DNA from: Nocardioides euryhalodurans
Lineage (GTDB): Bacteria > Actinomycetota > Actinomycetes > Propionibacteriales > Nocardioidaceae
Direction of reading: 5' to 3'
Assembly (NCBI RefSeq): GCF_004564375.1
Contig: NZ_CP038267.1
Span: 1-64,000 of the forward strand
Length of the DNA stretch: 64,000 bases
Shown one piece after another: positions 23,765-34,214 of the stretch (position 1 is its first letter; the number at the start of each line of letters is the position of its first letter). The position numbers and the translations under genes are program-made. The notes below the pieces were generated by a model, which saw nothing but the letters and a program-made list of their open reading frames with translations, did not search any database and was not told where the DNA came from.

Positions 23765-24870
23765 GGGCGATCCTCCTCGGGGGAGGACTGGCGCTGCTGT
23801 TCTCGCTGTTCGGCACACGTGTGGCGATCCGGGCCTTCACCCGGCTCGGCCTGGGCCAGGAGGTCCGTGACGACGGGCCCACGACCCACCACAGCAAGCG
23901 CGGCACCCCGACGATGGGCGGGGTGGTCATCATCGCGGCGGCGGTGCTCGGCTACCTGCTGGCCAAGCTCGTGACCCTCGAGGCCCCTTCGGCGTCCGCG
24001 CTGCTGCTGCTGTTCTTGCTCGTGGGCTGCGGGCTGGTCGGGTTCCTCGACGACTACATCAAGGTCGCGAAGCGGCGCAGCCTGGGCCTGCGCAGCAAGG
24101 CGAAGATGGTCGGCCTGACCCTCGTCGCCCTCGTCTTCGGCGTGGTCTCGCTGCTGCCGGCGCTCGAGGACGACAACGGGCTGACCCCGGCGAGCACCGC
24201 GGTCTCGTTCATCCGCGACGTCGAGTGGCTCACGCTCCCGGCCGCGCTGGCGGTGGTGCTCTTCTGGCTGGTCATCACCGGCTCCAGCAACGCGGTCAAC
24301 CTGTCCGACGGCCTGGACGGGCTCGCCACCGGTGCCTCGATGATGGTCTTCGCGGCCTACACGCTGGTCACCATCTGGCAGAACAACCAGGCGTGCGACC
24401 TCACCGGCGGGCGCACCTGCTACGACGTCCGTGACCCGCTGGACCTCGCCGTGATCGCGGCCGCCCTCACCGGGGCGTGCTTCGGGTTCCTGTGGTGGAA
24501 CGCCTCGCCTGCCGAGATCATCATGGGCGACACCGGCTCGCTGGCCCTCGGCGGCGCGCTCGCCGGCTTCGCCATCCTGACCCGCACCGAGCTGCTGCTG
24601 CTGGTGCTCGGTGGGCTGTTCGTGGTGATCACGCTGTCGGTGGTCATCCAGGTCGTCGTCTTCAAGGCCAGCCGCGGCTCCGGGCTCTTCCGCCGGGTGT
24701 TCCGGGTCGGGCCCGGCCACCGGGTGTTCCGGATCGCCCCGCTGCACCACCACTTCGAGCAGCTCGGGTGGGCCGAGGTCACGGTCGCGATCCGGTTCTG
24801 GATCATCGCCGGGCTCTGCGTGGCCACCGGCCTCGGCATCTTCTACGCCGAGTGGGTCGTGGGGTCCTGA
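23761..24870 (+). CDS. mraY: Phospho-MurNAc-pentapeptide transferase MraY, copy 1
   Basis: MraY transfers phospho-MurNAc-pentapeptide to undecaprenyl phosphate, making lipid I at the membrane. The 369-aa protein has about ten membrane helices and all family motifs: RDDGPTTHHSKRGTPTMGG, the aspartates in GFLDDYIKVAKRRSLGLR, NAVNLSDGLDGLATG, MGDTGSLALGG and LHHHFE. It differs from copy 2 (356 aa) by about 13 extra residues just before the three-His motif, where RVFR occurs twice. The active-site loop reads AEIIMGDTG against AAIFMGDTG in copy 2. It is translationally coupled to murF. Two complete tandem mraY genes in one dcw cluster are unusual. Confidence 0.95.
   Translation: MRAILLGGGLALLFSLFGTRVAIRAFTRLGLGQEVRDDGPTTHHSKRGTPTMGGVVIIAAAVLGYLLAKLVTLEAPSASALLLLFLLVGCGLVGFLDDYIKVAKRRSLGLRSKAKMVGLTLVALVFGVVSLLPALEDDNGLTPASTAVSFIRDVEWLTLPAALAVVLFWLVITGSSNAVNLSDGLDGLATGASMMVFAAYTLVTIWQNNQACDLTGGRTCYDVRDPLDLAVIAAALTGACFGFLWWNASPAEIIMGDTGSLALGGALAGFAILTRTELLLLVLGGLFVVITLSVVIQVVVFKASRGSGLFRRVFRVGPGHRVFRIAPLHHHFEQLGWAEVTVAIRFWIIAGLCVATGLGIFYAEWVVGS
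24693..24732 (+). repeat. 13-bp direct repeat inside mraY copy 1
   Basis: CCGGGTGTTCCGG occurs at 24693-24705 and again at 24720-24732, exactly 27 nt apart, so the frame is kept. It encodes the doubled RVFR(V/I) that makes the cytoplasmic loop of copy 1 longer than that of copy 2. It looks like a short in-frame duplication. Confidence 0.7.
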
Positions 24871-24872
24871 CG

Positions 24873-25013
24873 GCGGGGCGTGACCAGGCGCCGACCCGGG
24901 TGCGCAAGAATGTCGCGGCCGGGGACGTCGTCCTGGTCGAGGCCTCCCGGGGTGCCGCCCCGGTGCACGTGGCCGACGGACTGCTGGACGAGGAAGGAGG
25001 GCCGTACCGGTGA
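24873..25013 (+). pseudogene. murF 3'-end remnant between the two mraY genes
   Basis: Between the mraY copies one frame reads AAGDVVLVEASRGAAPVHVA then DGLLDEEGGPYR and stops, matching the end of the intact MurF upstream (RPGDTVLLKSSRDAGLRWLG then a similar tail ending GEGPTT). Its TGA overlaps the GTG of mraY copy 2, the same GTGA junction as murF-mraY copy 1. The catalytic domains are gone; only about 40 codons remain. A GTG at 24900 could still start translation of 37 codons, which would serve to couple mraY copy 2. This marks the left edge of a tandem duplication. Confidence 0.8.
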
Positions 25014-26080
25014 GAGCGATCCTGCTCGCAGGAGGCCTGTCCCTCCTGATCGCGCTGCTCGGCACCCGGGTGGCGATCACGGGCTTCACGAAGCTCGGCT
25101 ACGGCCAGGAGATCCGTGACGACGGTCCGACGACCCACCACACCAAGCGGGGGACGCCCACCATGGGCGGCGTCGTCATCGTCCTGGCCTCGGTGTTCGG
25201 CTACTTCGCGGCCAAGCTGATCACCCTGGACCTGCCCTCGGCGTCGGCACTGCTGCTCATCTTCCTCTTCGTCGGGTGCGGGCTGGTGGGTTTCCTCGAC
25301 GACTTCATCAAGGTCGCCAAGCAGCGCAGCCTGGGGTTGCGGAGCAAGGCGAAGATGATCGGGCTGACGCTCGTCGCGGTGACCTTCGGCATCGTGGCGC
25401 TGCTACCGGCGCTGGAGGACGACCGGGGGCAGACGCCGGCCAGCCTCCACATCTCCTTCCTCCGGGACATCGAGGCGTTCACGCTCCCGGCGGTGGTCGT
25501 GGTGCTGCTGATCTGGCTGATCGTCGCCGGTACGAGCAACGCCGTGAACCTCACCGACGGCCTGGACGGTCTCGCGACCGGCGCGTCGGTGATGGTCTTC
25601 GGTGCCTACACGTTCGTGAACATCTGGCAGAACAACCAGTCGTGCGCGATCACCGGCGGCCGCACCTGCTACGAGGTGCGCGACCCGCTCGACCTCGCCG
25701 TCATCGCGGCCGCCATCACCGGTGCCTGCTTCGGGTTCCTGTGGTGGAACGCCGCGCCCGCCGCCATCTTCATGGGCGACACCGGCTCCCTGGCGCTGGG
25801 CGGTGCGCTCGCGGGCTTCGCGGTGCTGACCCGCACCGAGTTCCTGATGGTCATCCTCGGCGGACTCTTCGTGGTCGAGACGCTGTCGGTGATGATGCAG
25901 GTCGGGTTCTTCCGCCTCACCAAGGGGCGACGGATCTTCCGGATGGCCCCGCTCCACCACCACTTCGAGATGCTCGGCTGGGAGCAGGTGACCGTGGTGA
26001 TCCGGTTCTGGATCATCACCGGCCTCACCGTGGCCACCGGCCTCGGCATCTTCTACGCCGAGTGGGTCGCGGGATACTGA
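25010..26080 (+). CDS. mraY: Phospho-MurNAc-pentapeptide transferase MraY, copy 2
   Basis: The 356-aa second MraY keeps every family motif: RDDGPTTHHTKRGTPTMGG, FLDDFIKVAKQRSLGLR, NAVNLTDGLDGLATG, FMGDTGSLALGG and MAPLHHHFEMLGW. It is of usual MraY length and its active-site loops are closer to the general consensus than those of copy 1, so it may be the less modified copy. The two proteins are alike along the whole length, with differences mainly in membrane helices and in the loop before the three-His motif. It starts at GTG 25010, coupled to the murF remnant, and is followed by murD after 7 nt. Confidence 0.95.
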   Translation: MRAILLAGGLSLLIALLGTRVAITGFTKLGYGQEIRDDGPTTHHTKRGTPTMGGVVIVLASVFGYFAAKLITLDLPSASALLLIFLFVGCGLVGFLDDFIKVAKQRSLGLRSKAKMIGLTLVAVTFGIVALLPALEDDRGQTPASLHISFLRDIEAFTLPAVVVVLLIWLIVAGTSNAVNLTDGLDGLATGASVMVFGAYTFVNIWQNNQSCAITGGRTCYEVRDPLDLAVIAAAITGACFGFLWWNAAPAAIFMGDTGSLALGGALAGFAVLTRTEFLMVILGGLFVVETLSVMMQVGFFRLTKGRRIFRMAPLHHHFEMLGWEQVTVVIRFWIITGLTVATGLGIFYAEWVAGY

Positions 26081-26087
26081 CCGCACG

Positions 26088-27560
26088 ATGAGCCCCCTCG
26101 ACCTCTCCACGCACGGCCGCACCAGTGACTGGTCGCCGGTCCACGCCACCGTCGCCGGCTTCGGCGTGACCGGCTTCGCCGCCGCCGACAACCTGACCCA
26201 CCTCGGGGCCCGGGTGACCGCGCTCGACGACACGACGACCGCCGCCAAGGCCGAGCAGGGTCAGCTGCTCGAGGTGCTCGGCGCCGACGTACGCCTGGGG
26301 GAGGGCAGCACGGCAACGCTCCCCGAGGGCACCGACCTGCTGGTGGTCAGCCCCGGCTGGCGCCCGGACCACCCGCTGCTGCGGCAGGCCGAGGCGCGTG
26401 GCGTCCCGGTCTGGGGCGAGGTGGAGCTGGCCTGGCGGCTGCGCGACCCCGAGCACCCCGCCCCGTGGCTGGCGGTCACCGGCACCAACGGCAAGACCAC
26501 GACCGTGCAGATGCTCCACGCCATCCTGACCGCCGCCGGCCTCCGCAGCGCCGCCGTCGGCAACGTCGGACGGCCGGTCGTCGAGGCGGTCATGGACCCC
26601 GACCCGTACGACGTCTTCGCCGTCGAGCTCTCCAGCTTCCAGCTCCACTACACCCACTCGGTGGCCTGCGAGTCCGCTGCCGTGCTCAACATCGCCGAGG
26701 ACCACCTCGACTGGTACTCCGGCCCCTCCGGCATGGCCGACTACACCGCCGACAAGGGGCGCATCTACCGCTCCGTCGAGCGGGCCTGCGTCTACAACGC
26801 GGCCGACCCGGCGACCGAGGAGCTGGTCCGCGAGGCCGACGTTCAGGAAGGGGCCCGGGCGATCGGGTTCACGCTCGGGATGCCGTCGGTCGGGATGGTC
26901 GGCCTCGTCGACGACATCCTCGCCGACCGCGCCTTCGTCGAGGAGCGTCACTCGAGTGCCGCCGAGCTCTGCACGGTCGGCGACCTGGCCTCCTCCGCCC
27001 CCCACTACATCGCCAACGCCCTCGCCGCCGCCGCGCTCGCACGCGCCCACGGGGTGTCCCAGGCCGCGGTCCGCGCCGGGCTGTCCGGCTTCCGCCCGGA
27101 CGGCCACCGGATCGCGACCGTCGCGGAGGCCGACGGCATCACCTGGATCGACGACTCCAAGGCCACCAACCCCCACGCGGCGCAGTCGTCGCTGGCGGCG
27201 TACGACCCGGTGGTGTGGATCGCCGGCGGACTCGCCAAGGGCGCACGGTTCGACGACCTCGTGCAGGCGGTCCGGTCCCGGCTGCGCGGGGTGGTGCTCC
27301 TCGGCCGCGACCGCCACGTCATCGCGGAGGCCCTTTCGCGACACGCGCCCGATGTGCCCGTCATCGTCGTGGGGGAGGGCGACACTGATCCCGAGCATGG
27401 CCCGATGGCGCGGGTCGTGGCGGCAGCCAACGAGCTGGCCCGCACCGGTGACACGGTGCTGCTGGCGCCGGGATGCGCGTCCATGGACATGTTCAGCGAC
27501 TACGCCGCTCGCGGCGATGCCTTCGCCGCCGAGGTGAGGCGCAGCACCGGCCGAGGATGA
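26088..27560 (+). CDS. murD: UDP-MurNAc-L-Ala:D-Glu ligase
   Basis: MurD adds D-glutamate to UDP-MurNAc-L-Ala, the second stem-peptide step. The 490-aa protein begins with the Rossmann-like VAGFGVTGFAAADNL, then the P-loop TGTNGKTTTVQMLH (about residues 131-144), VLNIAEDHLDWYSG and the C-terminal DDSKATNPHAAQ, all MurD landmarks. It starts 7 nt after mraY copy 2 and ends with an ATGA overlap on ftsW, so it is part of the coupled mur block. Confidence 0.95.
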   Translation: MSPLDLSTHGRTSDWSPVHATVAGFGVTGFAAADNLTHLGARVTALDDTTTAAKAEQGQLLEVLGADVRLGEGSTATLPEGTDLLVVSPGWRPDHPLLRQAEARGVPVWGEVELAWRLRDPEHPAPWLAVTGTNGKTTTVQMLHAILTAAGLRSAAVGNVGRPVVEAVMDPDPYDVFAVELSSFQLHYTHSVACESAAVLNIAEDHLDWYSGPSGMADYTADKGRIYRSVERACVYNAADPATEELVREADVQEGARAIGFTLGMPSVGMVGLVDDILADRAFVEERHSSAAELCTVGDLASSAPHYIANALAAAALARAHGVSQAAVRAGLSGFRPDGHRIATVAEADGITWIDDSKATNPHAAQSSLAAYDPVVWIAGGLAKGARFDDLVQAVRSRLRGVVLLGRDRHVIAEALSRHAPDVPVIVVGEGDTDPEHGPMARVVAAANELARTGDTVLLAPGCASMDMFSDYAARGDAFAAEVRRSTGRG

Positions 27561-28834
27561 CAGCTGAGGGGAGGGCGACCGCCACCGTGACGACCGCCAC
27601 CCCCGACCGGGCCGAGCGCACCCGCAGGGGTCCCTCCTGGTTCGCCGCGCTCCGCGACGCCCTCGACCGGCCGCTCACCTCCTACTACCTGCTGCTCGGC
27701 GCCTCGGCGATGCTGCTCACGGTCGGGCTGATCATGGTGCTGTCCGCCTCGAGCGTCTACTCCTTCGAGCAGCACGACGGCGACTCGTACGCCATCGTCA
27801 AGCGGCAGCTGATGTGGGTGGCGATCGGCATCCCGTGCGCCTGGGTGGCCTCGCGGCTGCCCTACCAGGCGATCCGCCAGATCTCGTGGCTCGCGATCAC
27901 CGTCGCGGTGGTGCTGCTGGCCCTGACCGCCAGGTTCGGCGTGCTCGTCAACGGCAACCGCAACTGGCTCGCCTTCGGCCCGATCCAGATCCAGCCCTCC
28001 GAGATCGCCAAGCTCGCGATCGTGCTCTGGGCGGCCCACGTCTACGCCCAGAAGGAGCGACGCCTCGGCAGCCTCCACCAGGTGATGGTGCCGGTGGTGC
28101 CGGTCCTGCTCGGCATCACGTTGCTGGTCATCGTCGGACGCGACCTCGGCACCGCGCTCGTGCTCTTCGCGATCCTGCTGGCGCTGCTGTGGGTGGTCGG
28201 CGCCCCGGCGCGGCTCTTCACCCTCGCGCTGTCGGTGATCGGCGTGGTGGCGGTGTGGCTGGCCACGACCAGCTCCGAGCGCCGCGAGCGGCTCACCAAC
28301 TTCGTCGATCCGTTCAAGGACTACCACGACGCGGGCTGGCAGCCGGCCCACGGACTCTTCGCGCTGTCGTCGGGCGGCTGGTTCGGCGAGGGGATCGGGG
28401 CCAGCCAGCAGAAGTGGGGCGACCTGCCCGAGGCCCACACCGACTTCATCTTCGCGGTGCTCGGGGAGGAGCTCGGCCTGGTCGGCACGCTGCTCGTCAT
28501 CTCGCTGTTCCTGACCCTGGCCTACGCCGCGATCCGCGTCGCCACCCACACCGACGACCCCTTCGTCCGCTACATGTCCTTCGGCATCGTCGCCTGGCTG
28601 CTCGGCCAGATGATCGTCAACGTCGGCATGGTCCTCGCGCTGCTGCCGGTCATCGGCATCCCGCTGCCGCTGATCTCGTACGGCGGCTCCGCCCTGCTCC
28701 CGACGCTGGTCGCGCTCGGGCTCCTGATCGGGTTCGCGCGCCGTGAGCCGGAGGCCGCCCAGGCGCTCGCGCAGCGCCGTCGGCAGCGCTCCGCAGGGCT
28801 GGCCGCCGGCTCGGTCGGCCGCCGCGGACTCTAG
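27557..28834 (+). CDS. ftsW: SEDS peptidoglycan glycosyltransferase FtsW
   Basis: FtsW polymerises septal glycan strands from lipid II and works with FtsI. The 425-aa protein has about ten membrane helices after a basic cytoplasmic tail. SEDS landmarks include MVLSASSVYS in helix 1, NGNRNWLAFGPIQIQPSEIAK, GRDLGTALVL, the periplasmic GLFALSSGGWFGEGIGASQQ, and PLPLISYGGSALLPTL near the end. I chose ATG 27557, which overlaps the murD stop (ATGA). A longer in-frame reading starting within murD is a shadow. murG follows after 13 nt. Confidence 0.95.
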   Translation: MTAEGRATATVTTATPDRAERTRRGPSWFAALRDALDRPLTSYYLLLGASAMLLTVGLIMVLSASSVYSFEQHDGDSYAIVKRQLMWVAIGIPCAWVASRLPYQAIRQISWLAITVAVVLLALTARFGVLVNGNRNWLAFGPIQIQPSEIAKLAIVLWAAHVYAQKERRLGSLHQVMVPVVPVLLGITLLVIVGRDLGTALVLFAILLALLWVVGAPARLFTLALSVIGVVAVWLATTSSERRERLTNFVDPFKDYHDAGWQPAHGLFALSSGGWFGEGIGASQQKWGDLPEAHTDFIFAVLGEELGLVGTLLVISLFLTLAYAAIRVATHTDDPFVRYMSFGIVAWLLGQMIVNVGMVLALLPVIGIPLPLISYGGSALLPTLVALGLLIGFARREPEAAQALAQRRRQRSAGLAAGSVGRRGL

Positions 28835-28847
28835 GCTGAGCCGCATC

Positions 28848-29914
28848 ATGCGCGTCCTGCTCGCCGGCGGTGGTACCGCCGGCCACACCTCGCCCCTGAT
28901 CGCCACCGCCGACGCCCTGCGCCGGCTCGACCCGGACGTCGAGATCACCTGTCTCGGCACGCCCCGCGGCCTCGAGAACCGGGTCGTGCCCGAGGCGGGC
29001 TACCCCCTGGAGCTGATCCCGCCGGTGCCGCTGCCCCGCAAGCCCGGTGCCGACCTGCTCAAGGTCCCGGCGCGGCTGCGCGGTGCCGTCAGGGCGACGT
29101 ACGACGTGCTCGACCGGGTCCGCCCCGACGTGGTGGTCGGGTACGGAGGCTACGTCTCGATGCCGGCCTACCTCGCGGCCCGCCGCCGCAAGCTCCCGCT
29201 GGTCGTCCACGAGCAGAACGCACTGCCCGGCCTGGCCAACAAGGCCGGTGCCCGGGTCGCCCGCCGGGTCGCCGTGAGCTTCCCGTCGACGCCCCTCCCG
29301 CACGCCGAGTACGTCGGCCTGCCGATCCGCCGGATGATCTCGACCCTGGACCGGGCGGCGCTGCGCGAGGAGGCGCGGGCCCACTTCGGGCTCGACGCCG
29401 ACCGCCCCACGCTGCTGGTGACCGGCGGCTCGCAGGGCGCCCGCCGGCTCAACCAGGTGGTCTCCGCCGCCGCCGGGGCGCTGGGCGACGCGGGCGTGCA
29501 GGTGCTCCACGTGGTCGGGCCGCAGGGCGAGGCCGACCCCGCCGCGACCGGCGTCCCCTACGTCACCGTGCCCTTCGTGGACCGGATGGACCTCGCCTAC
29601 GCCGCGGCCGACCTCGTCCTGTGCCGGGCCGGCGCCTCGAGCGTCACCGAGGCCGCCGCCGTGGGCCTGCCGGCCGTCTTCGTCCCCCTCCCGATCGGCA
29701 ACGGCGAGCAGGAGCACAACGCCCGACCGGTCGTCGACGCCGGCGGGGGACTGCTCGTCGCCGACGGCGCGCTCACGCCCGAGTGGGTGCGCGGCACGCT
29801 GCCCGGGCTCGCTGCGGACCGTGACCGGCTCGCGACGATGGGCGCGGCCGCGGCGGCGCTCATCCCGCGCGACGCCGACGACCAGCTCGCCCGGATCGTC
29901 GCGGAGGTTGCCCG

Positions 29915-29918
<4 letters not shown>
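28848..29918 (+). CDS. murG: UDP-GlcNAc:lipid I GlcNAc transferase MurG
   Basis: MurG makes lipid II from lipid I on the inner face of the membrane. The 356-aa GT-B enzyme starts with LLAGGGTAGHTSPLIATADA (residues 4-23), has HEQNALPG in the N-domain, VTGGSQGARRLNQ at the domain border, and the donor-binding RAGASSVTEAAAVGLPAV. I chose ATG 28848 directly before the G-loop. A TAGGCT hexamer lies 10 nt before it, overlapping the ftsW stop, so an additional near-leaderless start is possible. The stop overlaps murC as GTGA. Confidence 0.95.
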
Positions 29919-31334
<1,416 letters not shown>

Positions 31335-31342
<8 letters not shown>

Positions 31343-32090
31343 CAAGCTCCGGGAGCGCCCGGTGCCCGACGCCGCCACGCTGCGCAGCAGGCGCGCCTTC
31401 GCGCGTCGGCAGTGGGCGCGTCGCTGGCTCACCTGGAAGTACGTGCTCGCGGGGCTGCTCCTCGTCGCGCTGGTCGCCGGCGGCGCCTGGCTGCTGTGGT
31501 TCTCCTCGGTGCTCGCCGTCAAGCAGGTGGAGGTCTCCGGGGCCGGGACGCTCGGCGCCGACCAGGTCCGGGCCGTGGCAGCGGTCCCCGAGGGCGAGGC
31601 GCTCGCGAGCGTCGACCTCACTGCGGTGCAGGCGCGGGTGCAGGCCCTCGCCGACGTGCGCAGCGCGCAGGTCACCCGCCACTGGCCCGACACCGTGACC
31701 ATCGACGTCGTGGAGCGCACGCCCGTGGCCGTCGTGGAGATCGGCGGGCGGCTGCGGGGGCTCGACGTGGAGGGGGTGGTCTTCCGTGACTACCGCACCG
31801 CCCCCGACGGGCTGCCCCGCGTGGAGACCCCGGCCGACACCGGCCGTGACGCCCTCCAGGAGGCGGCCGGCGTGATCTCGGCCCTGCCCGGCGACATCGC
31901 CGACAAGGTCGACCACGTCGAGGTCGCCACGGTCGACCAGATCTCGCTGGAGCTCCGCGACGGCCGGACCGTCATCTGGGGGAGTGCCGACGAGTCCGAC
32001 CTCAAGGCCGAGGTCCTCGACGCGCTGCTGCCGCAGGAGGGATCGACGTACGACGTCAGCGTCCCGGGCCAGCCTGCCGTCCGTCCCTGA
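31335..32090 (+). CDS. ftsQ: Cell division protein FtsQ
   Basis: FtsQ is a bitopic divisome protein that binds FtsL/FtsB. The roughly 251-aa product has a basic cytoplasmic part (RRAFARRQWARRWLTWK), one membrane helix (about residues 36-56), a POTRA domain (starts VLAVKQVEVSGAGTLGADQV) and the FtsQ beta domain with VTRHWPDTVTIDVVERTPVA. The start is most likely TTG 31335, which has a GGGGGG site 4 nt before it and overlaps the murC stop; GTG 31362 is an alternative. A 208-nt gap with a conserved-looking operator follows before ftsZ. Confidence 0.9.
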
Positions 32091-32197
32091 CTGGCCCCGG
32101 GTCGGCCCGCCGGGAACTTCTCGGAAATCGTCACGTCGCGCGGCGTGTCTCTCGGTCCGGCACGGTGCCGCTGCCTAGGTTCTTCTCCAACGCGAGG

Positions 32198-32230
32198 TTG
32201 ACATAACTATAACCCTCAGGTTCAGGGTTA
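32198..32230 (+). promoter_or_regulatory. ftsZ upstream control element: TTGACA plus TAACCCT palindrome
   Basis: TTGACA at 32198-32203 is followed by TAACCCT (32210-32216) and its inverted copy AGGGTTA (32224-32230), separated by 7 nt. The block is AT-rich against its surroundings. It looks like a promoter with an operator overlapping the spacer or -10 region, as used by MerR-like and other dimeric regulators. No clear -10 at standard spacing is seen. The ftsZ ATG lies about 70 nt downstream. Confidence 0.55.
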
Positions 32231-32298
32231 CAGTTCGCCGGCCGAGCCGGACCGGACCAGCATCAGCACAGGCACTAGCAGGGAGAGGCCCAGCAGCC

Positions 32299-33528
32299 AT
32301 GGCAGCAGCACAGAACTACCTGGCGATCATCAAGGTCGTGGGCATCGGCGGCGGCGGCGTCAACGCCGTCAACCGCATGATCGAGGTCGGGCTCAAGGGT
32401 GTGGAGTTCATCGCGATCAACACCGACGCCCAGGCCCTCCTCATGAGCGATGCCGACGTCAAGCTCGACATCGGTCGCGAGCTCACCCGCGGCCTCGGCG
32501 CCGGCGCCAACCCCGAGGTCGGGGCACGGGCCGCCGAGGACCACGCCGACGAGATCGAAGAGGTCATCAAGGGCGCCGACATGGTGTTCGTGACCGCCGG
32601 CGAGGGTGGCGGGACCGGCACCGGCGGTGCTCCCGTGGTCGCGCGGATCGCGCGCTCGCTCGGTGCGCTCACGATCGGTGTCGTGACCCGGCCGTTCGCC
32701 TTCGAGGGGCGTCGCCGTGCCAACTCCGCCGAGGAGGGGATCGCGCAGCTCCGCGAGGAGGTCGACACCCTCATCGTCATCCCGAACGACCGGCTGCTCT
32801 CGATCAGCGACCGCAACGTCTCGGTGCTCGACGCCTTCAAGCAGGCCGACCAGGTGCTGCTGCAGGGCGTCTCCGGCATCACCGACCTGATCACCACGCC
32901 GGGCCTGATCAACCTCGACTTCGCCGACGTGAAGTCCGTGATGGCCAACGCCGGCTCCGCCCTGATGGGCATCGGCTCGGCCCGTGGCGAGGACCGCGCG
33001 GTCGCGGCCGCGGAGATGGCCGTCTCCTCGCCGCTGCTCGAGGCCAGCATCGAGGGCGCCCACGGGGTGCTGCTCTCCATCGCCGGCGGCTCGGACCTCG
33101 GTCTGTTCGAGATCAACGAGGCTGCCGCGCTGGTGTCCGAGTCGGCCCACAACGAGGCCAACATCATCTTCGGCGCCACCATCGACGACGCGCTCGGCGA
33201 CGAGGTCCGGGTGACCGTGATCGCGGCCGGCTTCGACGGCGGCATGCCCAAGCGCCGCAACGAGGGCACCGTGCTGCGTCCGCAGGCCCAGCAGTCGCAG
33301 TCCGAGACCCGGGCTGCCGCGCAGGCGCTGGCCGGCTCGTCCCGCCCGCAGTCCACGCAGCAGGCCCCGGCCCAGCAGCCCGCTCCCCAGCAGGCGCAGC
33401 AGGCCCCGGCCCCGCAGCAGTCCACCCGGCCCGCGCCGCAGCAGGCGCAGCCGGCCACCCCGAAGCCGCAGCCGCGACAGGTCCAGTTCGACGACGACGA
33501 CCTGGACGTGCCCGACTTCCTGAAGTGA
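32299..33528 (+). CDS. ftsZ: Cell division GTPase FtsZ
   Basis: FtsZ polymerises into the Z ring that organises septation. The 409-aa protein has the nucleotide-binding [16 protein letters not shown] (residues 13-28), the tubulin signature [13 protein letters not shown] (about residues 102-114), and the T7-loop region [11 protein letters not shown]. After about residue 325 comes a linker of some 70 residues very rich in Gln, Ala and Pro ([12 protein letters not shown] repeats), then the conserved acidic C-terminal peptide [12 protein letters not shown] that binds SepF and FtsW. The start ATG 32299 has GGGAGAGG 11 nt before it. The stop overlaps pgeF as GTGA. Confidence 0.97.
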   Translation: MAAAQNYLAIIKVVGIGGGGVNAVNRMIEVGLKGVEFIAINTDAQALLMSDADVKLDIGRELTRGLGAGANPEVGARAAEDHADEIEEVIKGADMVFVTAGEGGGTGTGGAPVVARIARSLGALTIGVVTRPFAFEGRRRANSAEEGIAQLREEVDTLIVIPNDRLLSISDRNVSVLDAFKQADQVLLQGVSGITDLITTPGLINLDFADVKSVMANAGSALMGIGSARGEDRAVAAAEMAVSSPLLEASIEGAHGVLLSIAGGSDLGLFEINEAAALVSESAHNEANIIFGATIDDALGDEVRVTVIAAGFDGGMPKRRNEGTVLRPQAQQSQSETRAAAQALAGSSRPQSTQQAPAQQPAPQQAQQAPAPQQSTRPAPQQAQPATPKPQPRQVQFDDDDLDVPDFLK

Positions 33529-34214
33529 CGCTGCTGCTCCGCGACCGGCTCGAAGGCGACCTCGTGATCGAGGTCGCCTTCACCGGCTCCACCCTCGACC
33601 TCGGCGACCGCGCGGACGCCGAGGTCCGGTCCCGCGCACTCGCGGCCGTCTCGGCCGCGACGGGAGCCGAGCCGGTGGTCATGCGCCAGGTCCACGGCGC
33701 CGACGTCGAGGTCGTCGAGGACGCTGCCGCCGCGCCGACGTGCGACGCGCTCGTGACCACGCGGCCGGGCCTCGCGCTGCTGGCGCGGGCCGCCGACTGC
33801 GTGCCGGTGCTGCTGGCCGACCCCGCTGCCGGTGTGGTGGCCGCGGTCCACTCCGGACGGCCCGGCCTGGCGGCGGGCGTGGTCCCGGCCACCCTGCGCC
33901 GGATGCGCAGGCTCGGGGCGGAGCAGGTCGTGGCCTGGGTGGGTCCCCACGTGTGCGGCGCCTGCTACGAGGTGCCGGAGGCCCTGCGTGACGAGGTCGC
34001 CGCGCTCGTCCCCGAGGCACGGTCCACCACCAGCTGGGGCACCCCGGCGCTCGACCTCGGTGCCGGGGTGCGGGCCCAGCTGGCCGCCGCAGGAGTGGCA
34101 ACGGTGCACGAGGTGCGGGTCTGCACCCGCGAGGACGCCGACTGGCCGTCGTACCGCCGTGACGGCGACGCTGCCACCCGCTTCGCCGGAGTCGTCTGGA
34201 TGAGCCCGCGATGA
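33525..34214 (+). CDS. pgeF: Peptidoglycan editing factor PgeF (YfiH, laccase-domain)
   Basis: PgeF-family proteins remove wrongly incorporated L-Ser from the cell-wall precursor; they contain a metal-binding Cys/His site. The 229-aa protein shows the His motif [11 protein letters not shown] (about residues 47-57), the Cys in [14 protein letters not shown] (about 83-96) and a second His in [13 protein letters not shown], then [12 protein letters not shown]. The usual AHAGWRG-type motif reads VHSGRPG here, losing the Trp. It is coupled to ftsZ and yggS by GTGA and ATGA overlaps, the standard actinobacterial order. Confidence 0.9.
   Translation: MTLLLRDRLEGDLVIEVAFTGSTLDLGDRADAEVRSRALAAVSAATGAEPVVMRQVHGADVEVVEDAAAAPTCDALVTTRPGLALLARAADCVPVLLADPAAGVVAAVHSGRPGLAAGVVPATLRRMRRLGAEQVVAWVGPHVCGACYEVPEALRDEVAALVPEARSTTSWGTPALDLGAGVRAQLAAAGVATVHEVRVCTREDADWPSYRRDGDAATRFAGVVWMSPR

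Noticed and set aside
23761..24870. mraY copy 1 as a WecA/TagO-type GlcNAc- or other sugar-1-phosphate transferase
   Set aside because: It keeps the MraY-specific RDDGPTTHH start, the three-His motif and the location behind murF; WecA-type enzymes differ in these regions.
24873..25013. The inter-mraY spacer as an independent small gene
   Set aside because: Its only recognisable content is the MurF C-terminus and there is no good ribosome-binding site; it is better treated as a remnant, possibly still translated for coupling.
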